Shown here in pieces: positions 21,805 through 32,452 of a DNA stretch of 64,000 bases. The DNA is taken from positions 17,544,295 through 17,608,294 of the forward strand of contig CM057002.1 in NCBI GenBank assembly GCA_029891345.1, given 5' to 3'. Numbering within the stretch: the stretch's first letter is position 1; every line of letters starts with the position of its first letter. The notes below the pieces were generated by a model that saw nothing but the letters and a program-made list of their open reading frames with translations, did no database searches and was not told where the DNA came from. Source of the DNA: Dryococelus australis (lineage: Eukaryota; Arthropoda; Insecta; Phasmatodea; Phasmatidae). The position numbers and the translations under genes were made by a program.

Positions 21805-24800
21805 TGCGCCCTTCAGAAGAGCAGTAAAACCACGCCCCTAAAGAGTAAACATTATAAATATTCAAAAACATTTTGAAAAGTAACCCCTTAGCAAGTAGCG
21901 GAGTTGAACACCAATATTAAAGAGGAGGCCCCACCCATTCCCCAATTTACAACATATGAGATTGCACTTTGTCTTTTATTAACTTTTCATTTTGTTTTCT
22001 TTTCATAGCAAATTCGCACAAAAAAATTCAACTATTATCACAATTAACTATATGTGCTTTATGAATGGTAACACTTCAAAATGCCCAACAAGAATTATAT
22101 TGAGACGTCCTTATGCGCACATGGCATTTCTTTACACAAGTCTCAATCAATATCGCCTCGAATACATTGGTTAAAATGGCGATCCAAAGAACGTTTGTAA
22201 AAACAGTGATTTTCCAAAATACCACACTTTAAATTTGACCTTGCCACATTAAAATAGAATTTAAGGCCAGCCATGTAACTTTGAGTATTTTACAGAAATA
22301 TCATAGTATAATTTTATTCACTCTGGCCACGTTCGCAACAGAAGGCCAACTGACTAGATGACTGATATATAACTGGGAGAAGAAAATTTTGCTTGCCGTT
22401 GTCAAACATCAAGGCCAACACCAAAAGAAATCACAAATTCATATTGAAAAATTACTACATCTTGAAAAATGATTAAGTCCAAGGCATTAATGACTACTTA
22501 AAAAAATTATTTAAAAAAAACATTTAAAATCTTAGAGAAAACTATTCTCAAATCTTGTAACTTTTTCCATCCTGGAAACTACTAGCAAAGTTATCATACA
22601 AAGACCCTGAAAATAACGAGTCCTTTCTGGTAATTGCCAGAATGACCTACGATTATTTTCTTTTAAAGTTCATTTTTGGCAAGATTACTTAACTCCATCA
22701 AAGCGTTTCTGTTGATCCTCGGAGCCACATTCTCTCTCGAGTCAGAAAACTCCAGGGGCTATATACCCCAAACACAATACATCCCTGGAGGGGAGTTAGA
22801 GACCCTGGGCCAATCACATGGCTCGGAATTTTTACACCATTCTACTAAGGAAGGGGAAAATTATATATATTTTTTATTTTAACACTTTCGCCCAGTAACA
22901 CTTTTTAAATTCGCCCAATCAAAGTTCATCATTGGAGGCACTTCCTCATTGCAACAGGCTGGACGCGACAGCGCACGGGTGAAGACGTCACTCTGCAGGT
23001 AGAAATTCGCCCAATCAAAGTTCATCATTGGAGGCACTTCCTCATTGCAACAGGCTGGACGCGACAGCGCACGGGTGAAGACGTCACTCTGCAGGTAGAA
23101 ATTCGCCCAATCAAAGTTCATCATTGGAGGCACTTCCTCATTGCAACAGGCTGGACGCGACAGCGCACGGGTGAAGACGTCACTCTGCAGGTAGAAATTC
23201 GCCCAATCAAAGTTCATCATTGGAGGCACTTCCTCATTGCAACAGGCTGGACGCGACAGCGCACGGGTGAAGACGTCACTCTGCAGGTAGAAATTCGCCC
23301 AATCAAAGTTCATCATTGGAGGCACTTCCTCATTGCAACAGGCTGGACGCGACAGCGCACGGGTGAAGACGTCACTCTGCAGGTAGAAATTCGCCCAATC
23401 AAAGTTCATCATTGGAGGCACTTCCTCATTGCAACAGGCTGGACGCGACAGCGCACGGGTGAAGACGTCACTCTGCAGGTAGAAATTCGCCCAATCAAAG
23501 TTCATCATTGGAGGCACTTCCTCATTGCAACAGGCTGGACGCGACAGCGCACGGGTGAAGACGTCACTCTGCAGGTAGAAATTCGCCCAATCAAAGTTCA
23601 TCATTGGAGGCACTTCCTCATTGCAACAGGCTGGACGCGACAGCGCACGGGTGAAGACGTCACTCTGCAGGTAGAAATTCGCCCAATCAAAGTTCATCAT
23701 TGGAGGCACTTCCTCATTGCAACAGGCTGGACGCGACAGCGCACGGGTGAAGACGTCACTCTGCAGGTAGAAATTCGCCCAATCAAAGTTCATCATTGGA
23801 GGCACTTCCTCATTGCAACAGGCTGGACGCGACAGCGCACGGGTGAAGACGTCACTCTGCAGGTAGAAATTCGCCCAATCAAAGTTCATCATTGGAGGCA
23901 CTTCCTCATTGCAACAGGCTGGACGCGACAGCGCACGGGTGAAGACGTCACTCTGCAGGTAGAAATTCGCCCAATCAAAGTTCATCATTGGAGGCACTTC
24001 CTCATTGCAACAGGCTGGACGCGACAGCGCACGGGTGAAGACGTCACTCTGCAGGTAGAAATTCGCCCAATCAAAGTTCATCATTGGAGGCACTTCCTCA
24101 TTGCAACAGGCTGGACGCGACAGCGCACGGGTGAAGACGTCACTCTGCAGGTAGAAATTCGCCCAATCAAAGTTCATCATTGGAGGCACTTCCTCATTGC
24201 AACAGGCTGGACGCGACAGCGCACGGGTGAAGACGTCACTCTGCAGGTAGAAATTCGCCCAATCAAAGTTCATCATTGGAGGCACTTCCTCATTGCAACA
24301 GGCTGGACGCGACAGCGCACGGGTGAAGACGTCACTCTGCAGGTAGAAATTCGCCCAATCAAAGTTCATCATTGGAGGCACTTCCTCATTGCAACAGGCT
24401 GGACGCGACAGCGCACGGGTGAAGACGTCACTCTGCAGGTAGAAATTCGCCCAATCAAAGTTCATCATTGGAGGCACTTCCTCATTGCAACAGGCTGGAC
24501 GCGACAGCGCACGGGCGAAGGCGTCACTCTGCAGGTAGAAATTCGCCCAATCAAAGTTCATCATTGGAGGCACTTCCTCATTGCAACAGGCTGGACGCGA
24601 CAGCGCACGGGTGAAGACGTCACTCTGCAGGTAGAAATTCTCAGAAGTCGGTCTGGCGACACCGCGGCATTGCAGGCCTAATTTCCTGAAGCGAATGGCG
24701 CAGTGTTGGCTAATTGGCTGTTAACGCCATGTGACGTGTGACAGCTGTTCTGTGCCGACTGCCACTCTCAGCCGCCACGCGCAGAAGCCGGCCTGCTGGC

Positions 24801-25077
24801 AGGCACGCTGCGCTACATGGGTTCGTTACGGCTGCTCTCATCTGCACCGGGCATACGTGGTTGACGTATCAGCTGCCTCCAAGATCTTCCGTCATTCAAG
24901 GAATTGCAGATAGGTGCCATGGCAGAGTAGATTTTTAGCGTAGTTAGAAGAATTATTAACTCCGGGCTACTAGAATACGTGCTTCGCAAGCATGCACGTA
25001 CTTTATTTCCGGACTCTTGTCGTGCAGTTGCGTATATAACGTGGCATACGTTGCTAATCGAGGCGCTCTGCGTCTCA
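21805..25077. mobile_element. 3.27-kb insertion splitting the transposase, carrying a tandem array
   Basis: The borders are inferred from where transposase homology stops and resumes. The flanks are agtttga (21798-21804) and agtttca (25078-25084), 6 of 7 matching, as expected for a target duplication. The insert begins TGCGCC and ends TCTCA. I see no convincing terminal inverted repeats and no coding gene. Parts: AT-rich unassigned 21805-22908, 96-bp array 22909-24636, GC-rich 24641-24920, then unassigned to the border. The element type is unknown. Confidence 0.5.
22909..24636. repeat. 18 head-to-tail 96-bp units (minisatellite/satellite array)
   Basis: Exactly 18 copies of a 96-bp unit beginning attcgcccaatcaaagttca, plus four bases of a nineteenth (24637-24640). 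I find only two base changes in the whole array, both in copy 17 (24516 T to C, 24521 A to G). Each unit contains CCAATCA, ATTGG and a GACGTCAC (CRE-like) motif. The period is a multiple of three and one minus-strand frame lacks stops. This yields a 564-residue open frame of a 32-residue repeat (PPMMNFDWANFYLQSD...), most likely incidental. Near-zero divergence means recent amplification, conversion, or copy number shaped by assembly. Confidence 0.95.
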
Positions 25078-25078
25078 A

Positions 25079-25434
25079 GTTTCAACAGACGGCACACGTT
25101 TGTCATTTAGGTAGGAATTGTAAACAGTACGTCACACCACAGCTTCGTCGAAGATATCAAGGTCGCATTCAGAGGTTTTCTTCCGTTCCTTGTTGGATGT
25201 TGAGAAAGACGATCCTTCACCTGATTCTTTCTGATTAGCTTCCTTCTTAATGTTCTGCACTGTGGTACGAGACACACCCATCGCCTTGAATGTTCTCAGC
25301 TGCACTTTCTCAAGTCGAATGGATGGTTCCCTCAATCTCGCTTCGTTATCCATTAACTGCAGAACATTGTAAACCATTTCTCGCGCCTGTGGATGCAGTT
25401 TCTTACCTTTCAATTCTGACAAAACTGGAGGCAT
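25079..25434 (-). pseudogene. IS630/Tc1-type transposase, N-terminal part
   Basis: Starts with ATG at 25434: MPPVLSELKGKKLHPQAREM, then an N-terminal helix-turn-helix region including TFKAMGVSRTTVQNIKKEAN and a Ser/Lys-rich linker. This layout is familiar from the DDE_3 transposases widespread in arthropods. After DIFDEAVV an in-frame TGA (about 25129-25131) replaces what is normally an Arg codon. The frame then continues RTVYNSYLNDKRVPSVET up to the insertion border. The next residues of the protein are found at about 21770, beyond the 3.27-kb insert. So there is at least one nonsense change and one large insertion. Confidence 0.75.
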
Positions 25435-25588
25435 TTTAATGTGTCATTTTGTACTGTACGTACGTCACTGTGTCATCTCCTACGGATGACAGAACACTGA
25501 CTGCAGGAGTGACGAACTTCACACACACCAACCTCGGATACAAACTGTAAAGTAAAGCGTGTCTAAGTAATGTGGACGTGTCCGCAAT
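25435..25588. other. Flank of the transposase relic
   Basis: Presumably the 5' end of the IS630-type element, by position. Terminal inverted repeats could not be matched to the other side. Confidence 0.3.
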
Positions 25589-25832
25589 ACTTCGTCTGCT
25601 TCAGACTCGACAAAGAGACTGCAATTTCACTCGGTATAGTAGCTGCAGCCGTGCTAGTATCAAGTGTGTGTGTGTATATGTCACAGGATGATTCGCAATT
25701 AAACCGACAAACTTCGTCTGCTTCAGACTCGACAAAGAGACTGCAATTTCACTCGGTATAGTAGCTGCAGCCGTGCTAGTATCACGTGTGTGTGTGTATA
25801 TGTCACAGGATGATTCGCAATTAAACCGACAA
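25589..25832. repeat. Two 122-bp tandem copies
   Basis: The unit starting acttcgtctgcttcagactc (25589) repeats at 25711 with only one or two differences (for example atcaagtgtg against atcacgtgtg). It contains a short (GT)n. Confidence 0.9.
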
Positions 25833-26215
25833 ACTTCGGGAGGTGATTCTTCATGAAAAAGTAAAAGGAAAACATTTATGTTAAACTTCATACCTAAACC
25901 GAATATTAAGGGAGGTATAGGTCCTTTAAAAAAATGAAAGAAAAAAAAAACGAGGTTTTAAACCGTATTTGGGCAAAATATCGGTAACGAAATAAAATAC
26001 AATGGCAACTCTCGGATCATTGTTGTATGTTATCGGGACCTTCAACGTAAGAGCCGATTTTTTGCACAAATACGGCTTAAAATCTCGTTCTCATACCTCC
26101 CTTAATATTCGGTTTAGTTATAAAGTGTCACATATGTTTTCCTTTTACTTTTTCATGAAGAATCACCTCCCGAAGTTCGTCAGTCTAATTGAGAATCATC
26201 CTCTATGTATATGTC
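25795..26215. repeat. Fold-back (long inverted repeat) structure
   Basis: The left arm (about 25795-25985: gatgattcgcaattaaaccg, cttcgggaggtgattcttca, ctaaaccgaatattaaggga) returns as its complement in the right arm (about 26060-26215: tcccttaatattcggtttag, tgaagaatcacctcccgaag). The loop is roughly 70 bp. It shares its left edge with the 122-bp tandem copies. Confidence 0.8.
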
Positions 26216-26999
26216 TATATATACATATACGCACACACACATATGCTCCAGTATATTTTCTCCTGCTGTGTGCCATCTCTTCTATCAAACACGTTCCCAT
26301 TCTCGTCCCACTGGCTCGCCTTCACATCGAGGGATCAGGTTGCCTAATAGGGCGGATGGCGTTCGCCGCACGCGAGACGATGCAATAACGTCTCTCCAAG
26401 GACGCATCGACTCGTTGGCAAGAGGAGGGGGGAGGGGGAAGGACACGCCACCGCCAGGGACACGGCTGGTGGCGTCGCACCCCATTTCATCTCGACCCCC
26501 CTGTCCAATTTCCGGCCGGAAGGACCACCCCTCCCCCCCCCCCCTTGTAAAAAAAGCTGCTATGAAATTATGCCGGCCCGGAGCGCAGCCCGAGTTCTAT
26601 TTATGATTCGGGGCTGGCTGCAGCTTCTTCGGCATACTGAGTTTCCTATCCGTGGGGCATTTTTTATTTCACGCTGGTTGGATGGAGGTAATAGATGATA
26701 GAGTGGCAACATCCTATCTTCCCCACGTTTATCAAGTGAAGCCGATGACTTGTCTAACTTTTTTCAACTGCGCATGCGCAGACCGATTGTTTACGTCAGC
26801 CGCCATATTATGAGTGGCAAAAGTTACTTAGCAAGCAATGTAAACATGCACCTTTTTGCCACTACTAGCCCTGTCCTTGTCTTTCATTTTCGTCTTCACT
26901 TCCGTGTCTCGGCTTCCACTCAATAGACTAATACTTCCACGGATGGCTGACTATGGCGTGTATCGTATTTCCGCCATCTTTGCTGGGTACTTCGCTCAC
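26216..26999. other. GC-rich unassigned region
   Basis: 26290-26620 is CpG-rich with a poly-C run at about 26525-26544. A gcgcatgcgc palindrome lies near 26770-26779. No gene recognised. Confidence 0.35.
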
Positions 27000-27240
27000 T
27001 TTCACACTCGTCGTAGTAGTGGAGTGGACAGCATTGGGCGGTTTCGATTTCCGACGCAGTTGCTTTCCCCGGATTTTCGCACGCGGAGATTGTGCCGAGT
27101 AGGATGCTACTGGTCGGCGGGTTTTCTCGGGGATGTACCGCTTCCCCCCCCCTCTCGTCTCGCTTCGCCCCCATTGGCTCTCAAGACCTCAATGTTAAGA
27201 GCCGCCCAAATCTCTTCATTCACTTACTCACGCCTGACCT
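27000..27240 (+). mobile_element. SINE copy 2 (diverged head)
   Basis: B-box-like ggtttcgatttcc near 27040, then the conserved body (ctggtcggcgggttttctcg, ggctctcaagacctcaatgt, agagccgcccaaatctcttc). The A box is not clear. Confidence 0.65.
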
Positions 27241-27431
27241 GTTGCGGGATAGATCAAGTCAATGTCTGTGCTGTGCTAGTAGAGAAACTAGCGTCAATAA
27301 AGACATCGCCTTTGTCTGTACAGTGCTACTGTTTGCTGCTAGCTCACAAACTCTTTTATAAACGGTTACGTATTGTGTTGTGAATTTACTAAAAAAAACC
27401 CTTAGCATTTGATCACAAAATGTCAGTTGTA

Positions 27432-27855
27432 TGGGCTATTCGCGGTAAAATGAGCACTTTTGAAAGCCCTGCTTAAGATCTACCTGAAAGCACGTCGTGT
27501 ATACTTCCGCCTTATGTAAAATTAACATTGCCATGGGCCTCATCACTTTATTCATGCGTCGGTCAAGTGAAACTCTGAAATTAATAGACAAGTAAACTTT
27601 TTATAAATCTGTTAATTTTTACACACTAAGGCGTTAAAAAAAAAAACAGAAAGCCTAAGGAACAATTTAAATGATCACAAATGGTTACTTAACACTTTTT
27701 ATTCGACATTAAGATATGGAACTACTTCCTCTCCATCGTTACCAACTTTACCGGGTCCATGTCTCAATGCGCCCGTTGAAATATATGCAGATATGGGGCA
27801 GTGACATTTTTATAAGGTTGATTTCAAAAGTGCTCACTTTATCGTGAACAACCTT
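27432..27855 (+). mobile_element. MITE-C copy
   Basis: Left end tgggctattcgcggtaaaat with TA before it, right end ctcactttatcgtgaacaac followed by a CA where TA is expected. The full inner order is kept. Confidence 0.8.
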
Positions 27856-27858
27856 CAA

Positions 27859-28650
27859 TAAGAAATTCATAAGTGCTTTTCACACGTAAAATTTCCTCTT
27901 TTGTAACACTTGAAAAGAAATTTTAATGCATACGTTAAGGGGTGAATGGCGGGTTACTTTACACAACTTGGAAACGTCTTACACAACTGTAGTCAAAGAT
28001 TTAGCCTTCAATTCTGCGCAGAAAAATATGACTGAATCTTAAGTCATTAACTTTGCTAGTAAGTCTGTTATTTTCTAATGATTTTGTTTTGTTGTAGGGG
28101 GCTCCGAATTTCGTTATAAGTTTTTGTTACGTCGACTATTTTTTTATTAAGTATTTTTATTAGAGCGGCCGAGCGCCCTCTTGGCAAATTTAGAAGGAAA
28201 GAAAGAGAGAGCTAGAATGGGTAGTTGGAGGAGGGGAGGGGGTGGAGGGCTAAACACTTGGACCACCTAGAGTCGGCACCTATGTGGACACCTTGCTACG
28301 TCCTTGAAACCAAGGACATGGAAAAGTGGACATTGACAGTCCGCAGAACAAGGAAAAACTTCTTAAAGAAATAAAACTCTCGAAATTAACACATGATGCT
28401 AAAGTGATAGAACATAGAACAAAAGCCATTAGTAGTTTTTCATTATTTTTTTTAAATGATTTGTTTGCAAAATTCAAACATTAAACAATTAATTTCTGAC
28501 ATTTTAGGATATACAATATATATATATATAACATTTTTCCCTTTATGATATTATTTTAGTTTTGTATATTTCCCGCAGTGGTTTGTCGTCAAGTCAGTGC
28601 TGGTGTGTATGGCTTCATACGTCCTTGACGTTAGTGGACGAAGTGGCAGG
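27859..28650. other. Unassigned sequence
   Basis: Purine-rich stretch at 28196-28250 and a short (AT)n at about 28518-28530. No gene recognised. Confidence 0.4.
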
Positions 28651-28654
28651 CTGG

Positions 28655-29285
28655 CAACGAAGTGAGCTACTTTGAAAGTCCTCTTTGAGATCTTCTTGCG
28701 TACACAATATTATAGGCCGTTCACGATAAAGTGAGCACTTTTTAAGGCCTTCCCAACAGGCATTAACCGCTAATAAATATATCTTATTGCAGCCTCGGGC
28801 ATTAAATTTTGATGGTGGTGAAATGTATGCACTGTGTTTATTGGTCACATTGCAATGTTTATATTAAAAATCAGCAGGAAGATGCAAATTGGGTGAACGG
28901 AAAAATTTATAAAGGCCTTAAAAAGTGCTCACTTTATCGTGAACAGCCTATAACACTACCACAGGCCTGATACCTTTGTTCCCGCCGCGGTCAAGTGAAA
29001 TTCTGAAACTCTTAGAAATATAAGTATTTTACAAATCTGCTAATTCATACACTAATATGCGTTGAATAAACAGTAAGCAAGATAAATCATTTGAATTTTC
29101 TCAAATATTTTACCTAACACTTTTATTTCAACGTTAAGTCATGGATCTACTTTCCCTCTGTCGTTACCAACTTTACAGGGCGCATGCCACTCGTTGCTTC
29201 CGTTAAAATGTACGCAGGTAGGGGAAGTGGCATTTTTGAACGCTGATTTGAGAAGTGCTGACTTTATCGTGAACAGTCTTTACAC
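28655..29285 (+). mobile_element. MITE-C long copy with a nested short MITE-C
   Basis: 28655-28711 reads the family's left part (gagctactttgaaagtcctc). After the nested element the consensus resumes at 28954 (cactaccacaggcctgatac) and continues to the right end (gctgactttatcgtgaacag). Confidence 0.7.
28713..28953 (+). mobile_element. MITE-C short subtype nested in long MITE-C
   Basis: Inverted ends taggccgttcacgataaagt and cactttatcgtgaacagcct, flanked by TA. It interrupts the host copy in its left third. Confidence 0.75.
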
Positions 29286-29576
29286 ACACGTCATTGCGTC
29301 GTGGTTTGTTTCGTATTCAAGCGTACCACGATCTACAGGTAGACATCAGGAAATTTGGCGACGACCAGGCTAGACTTGACAGTCGTGTGTACAAACCAGG
29401 CACTGCCATCTGTTCATTAGCTCCTGTCTTCATGATAAGTACTTCAGCATGTCACTAGGTTGTGCGCGATTCACTCGTTTTATTTCTACACGTCTCTAAC
29501 TGGTCCACAGTCTTGCAGGGCGAGTCACTCACAGGTGCAACAGTGAAATACAGTCACTCACAGGTGTAACAACCAA
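29286..29576. other. Unassigned sequence with a short duplication
   Basis: A ~33-bp unit (acagtcactcacaggtg.aac) is repeated imperfectly at 29523-29582. No gene. Confidence 0.35.
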
Positions 29577-29760
29577 GTACAGTCCATTCACGATTACTTC
29601 CAACTTTTCTGAAGTCCTGCTCAGGATATTCCTCCGCCTCTTTCAAACAAAGCTTAACCGAGTATAGAAAATTACACCAAAGGCTCGGCTTTCAAGACCT
29701 CGATGCTAAGAGTTGGCCCAATCTCTTCGCTCATTCACTCGTGAGATTGTGCAGGCACTA
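29577..29760 (+). mobile_element. MITE-C 'CCATTCACG' subtype end, joined to a SINE tail
   Basis: 29577-29680 matches 34915-35035 and 49381-49500 (agtccattcacg.tta, aaacaaagcttaa, acaccaaagg). 29686-29760 is a 5'-truncated SINE tail (ggctttcaagacctcgatgc). Confidence 0.6.
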
Positions 29761-30474
29761 TACGAAAGACTCCCAAGAGAGAAACACTTTAAAAACTCAG
29801 TACTTCACTCACTCACTCTCTCTATCTCTCTCATTTATCGCATATTCCCAAGATCACAGCATCATATCAACTCTAGAGCCGAAGGTACTCCCCTCAGATG
29901 TGGCAGTTCTTCACTGATGGACCACACTCACTAATCAATACAGAGCCGAGGGTGGGTATCCTGTCCACCAGACACCTTGCGATGCTGGATGTTGGTAGTG
30001 CTCCACTGATTCTCGGCTCTCTAACACCTTTCCTTCGACTCCAAAAAGCCTGCTGTCTCAGTAATTCTACACTGCGCGGCTTCCTTCATGTTCCGCAACC
30101 TTCCTGACACAACTACTCTCCCGAAAGGTACCTCGTCACATAACGTACTCACGAATTATTTCCTTCCATCCTGAGAGTATACAAGTAATTCAGTGGCGTG
30201 TAGTGAGTTTTTCACAGGGTAAGCAATATAATAGCCCCACATATTTGAGTGTTTTAGATAACATTTGCTAATGCCGGGCTGTGGTTCCATTTTCAATTTC
30301 TACTAAGAAACACAAACTTCCAACTTTGCTTACCCTTTTACCGTTTCGAAATACCTAACATTAATTATAAAACGGAAACGAAATAATGTAATAATAATTA
30401 AACTGAATATTATTTAGAGAGCATATTACAAATTATAAGAAAACTCCCGTTCTCCCGAACACTTTCATCCACTT
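29761..30474. other. Unassigned sequence
   Basis: 29800-30130 is CT-rich and open in one frame but has no motif. 30180-30470 is AT-rich. No gene recognised. Confidence 0.35.
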
Positions 30475-30485
30475 TCCAAGGAAAA

Positions 30486-30740
30486 GGGGGCCGCGGTGGC
30501 TGAGGGGTTAGCACGCTCGCCTCTCTCCAGGGCGAACCGGGCTCAATACCCGGCCGGTCGCCGGATTTTTGCAAGTGAGAATCGTGCCGGACGATGCCGT
30601 TGGTCGTCGGGTTTTCTCGGGGATCTCACATTTCCCCCGCCCCTTCATTCCGGAGCCGCTCCATAATCACTTCAATTGCCCTCATCGGCTCTCAAGACCT
30701 CGTTGTTAAGAGCCGCCCAAATCTCTTCACTCTCACTCAC
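30486..30740 (+). mobile_element. SINE copy with clear target duplications
   Basis: Best-preserved copy. The tRNA-like head has an A box (tggctgaggggttag, about 30497) and a B box (gggctcaataccc). The body has gttttctcggggatctcaca, and the 3' end runs agagccgcccaaatctcttc then a (CTCAC)n-like tail. The flanks tccaaggaaaa (30475-30485) and tccaaggaaga (30741-30751) match 10 of 11, as expected for LINE-mediated insertion. It is not a working tRNA: no proper acceptor or anticodon stems. Confidence 0.9.
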
Positions 30741-30885
30741 TCCAAGGAAGAATAGGATTGGAGGACGCAAACAGAACGACTGCTTACCCTGCCGTAGGAA
30801 CGTGGCAGGTTAACTCGCTTGCGACGCCACTGGAGACATTCCCACGTTAACTCTTTCTGAAGGTAACTTTCCGCTGCACGACTAA

Positions 30886-32178
30886 TGTCCGGTTGCCCCA
30901 CTGAGCTTCAACAATGATCTAGGATCAAATACGGGCTTGATCCTGGTTCAGCATATTTGGCTGTTGCACCATTATGATCAATTTGAAACTCGCCTTGAAC
31001 CGTACATTTTATCGGTTCAGAAGGATTATCTCGGATCAAGTAAACACGAGTGATTTATTTTAAAATGTGAAAGTTTTATTGAAAAGCAAATTTCTTTTAA
31101 AAATAGTATAAACATTCAAATATGTGGTATTTAAGCAGTGTTTATAAAGTGAACAGAGAAGTATACAATTCTGTGTTGACTATAGGTTATGTGTAGGGAC
31201 AGGTGTTTTTCGCGAAAAGATTTCAAGACCAGTTGTGCTCCAAAACACGTTTGTTCATATGCATTTTCGTGGTTGGATGATTTTAAATGTCACGTGCCTC
31301 AGGTGTCTGTTCGCGAATCATGGACGTTCAGTAACAGAGTACTTTATTCTGATTGACCCAGTCAAATTAGAACAAGTCTTCTAACGTAGTTATGGTTATG
31401 GACGTAGGATATTGAAGTATAGCATGTGCATAAATCTTTGCGCGAAAAACACTTGTCTCTAGTTATACGAAGATGAAATAAACATTATCGATTTGAAAAC
31501 TTCATAAAATGTTCACGTAAGTAAATGAAATAAACTTACAGGTTTATGAATTGAACAGAGAAGTTTGACAGGCTGTGCTAAATTTAAGTTATGTGCAACT
31601 ATATTCGGTTAATAAATACTACCGTTTCTTTGTGTTTATTGGGTAGACTTGTGTCATATTATCGCAATATGCATTATTCTGAATCGGAGTCCGATAATGA
31701 AGATAATGCATTGACATGGTGGGCAAGGCTTTCCTATGCCTTTTATTCGTTTAAAAAAAAACGGCACCAGTGCATTTTCTCGATAGTTGAAATTTTTTCT
31801 TCGACAGGGTCAATAAGTAATTCTTTTTTCTTCTAGGGAACGTTAATTCGTCTCTATTCAGTTGCTTTAAATAAAAATAAATAAAACATGATTATACACT
31901 GCACCCAACTCACCTATTCAAAATAACCACCCAAAAATAAAATAATCCTCGGCGGAATTATGTCATTACACATTTCTAACCAGTAAAAAAATGGCCAACA
32001 ATTTTCCCACCACTTTTGCCGCTATGTGCATGCCCCATGAAACGGAGAGATCACGTGATCCGAGATCAAACAAGCCGAGACGTTGGTGGTGCAACGTTTA
32101 CAGCTGTGATCCTTGGATCATTTTTGAACTAGGATCGGCTGATCCCGGATCGGAGGTCGTAATGGTGCAACCGGTCGT
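30886..32178 (+). mobile_element. PIF/Harbinger-like element (non-autonomous) with nested MITE-A
   Basis: Ends TGTCCGGTTGCCCCA and complement of TGGTGCAACCGGTCGT, flanked by TAA on each side (30883-30885 and 32179-32181). Subterminal GGATCA/TGATCC motifs are repeated in both arms. A 3-bp TAA duplication fits PIF/Harbinger. The inside has one small open frame (31591-31836) with an acidic SESESDNED stretch but no DDE motifs. Confidence 0.55.
31194..31461 (+). mobile_element. MITE-A nested in the PIF-like element
   Basis: Ends TAGGGACAGGTGTTTTTCGC and complement ...GCGAAAAACACTTGTCTCTA. The 8-bp flanks gttatgtg and gttatacg match 6 of 8. Confidence 0.8.
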
Positions 32179-32452
32179 TAAGTCCCAATTCCTCTCAGGA
32201 AAGGTTAAAGGCCTGCATTTATACTTCAAGGCCCCCCGCTTGCCTGGTGCTTGAAATGCGTCGCAGAGGGTTTGAAATACTCTTTTTTCTACGAATCTAT
32301 TTCACGTGCGTGCAATGCGCAGGTCAACGAGAAGAACATACAGTTCAGACGAGGGCTGTTGAGTGCTTTTAAGACGTTGCCCACGTTAGGAACACCATTT
32401 CAGAGCACTTAGAAATGGCTTCAAACGGGTTTTACAAAGTGCTGTATCTCAA
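32179..32452. other. Unassigned sequence
   Basis: No gene or family recognised. Confidence 0.35.

Noticed and set aside
22909-24636. CRISPR-like array
   Set aside because: The units are contiguous without unique spacers and 96 bp long, and the surroundings are eukaryotic. It is a tandem satellite.
22909-24636. Origin of the 96-bp unit from MITE-D, because both contain ccaatgatgaac
   Set aside because: Only 12 bases are shared and the rest of the unit has no similarity to MITE-D.
26856-27383. 175-residue open frame
   Set aside because: Its second half lies in the SINE body; no domain recognisable.
30486-30570. Functional tRNA gene
   Set aside because: A and B boxes are present but no acceptor or anticodon stems form; the sequence continues into a SINE body with target duplications.
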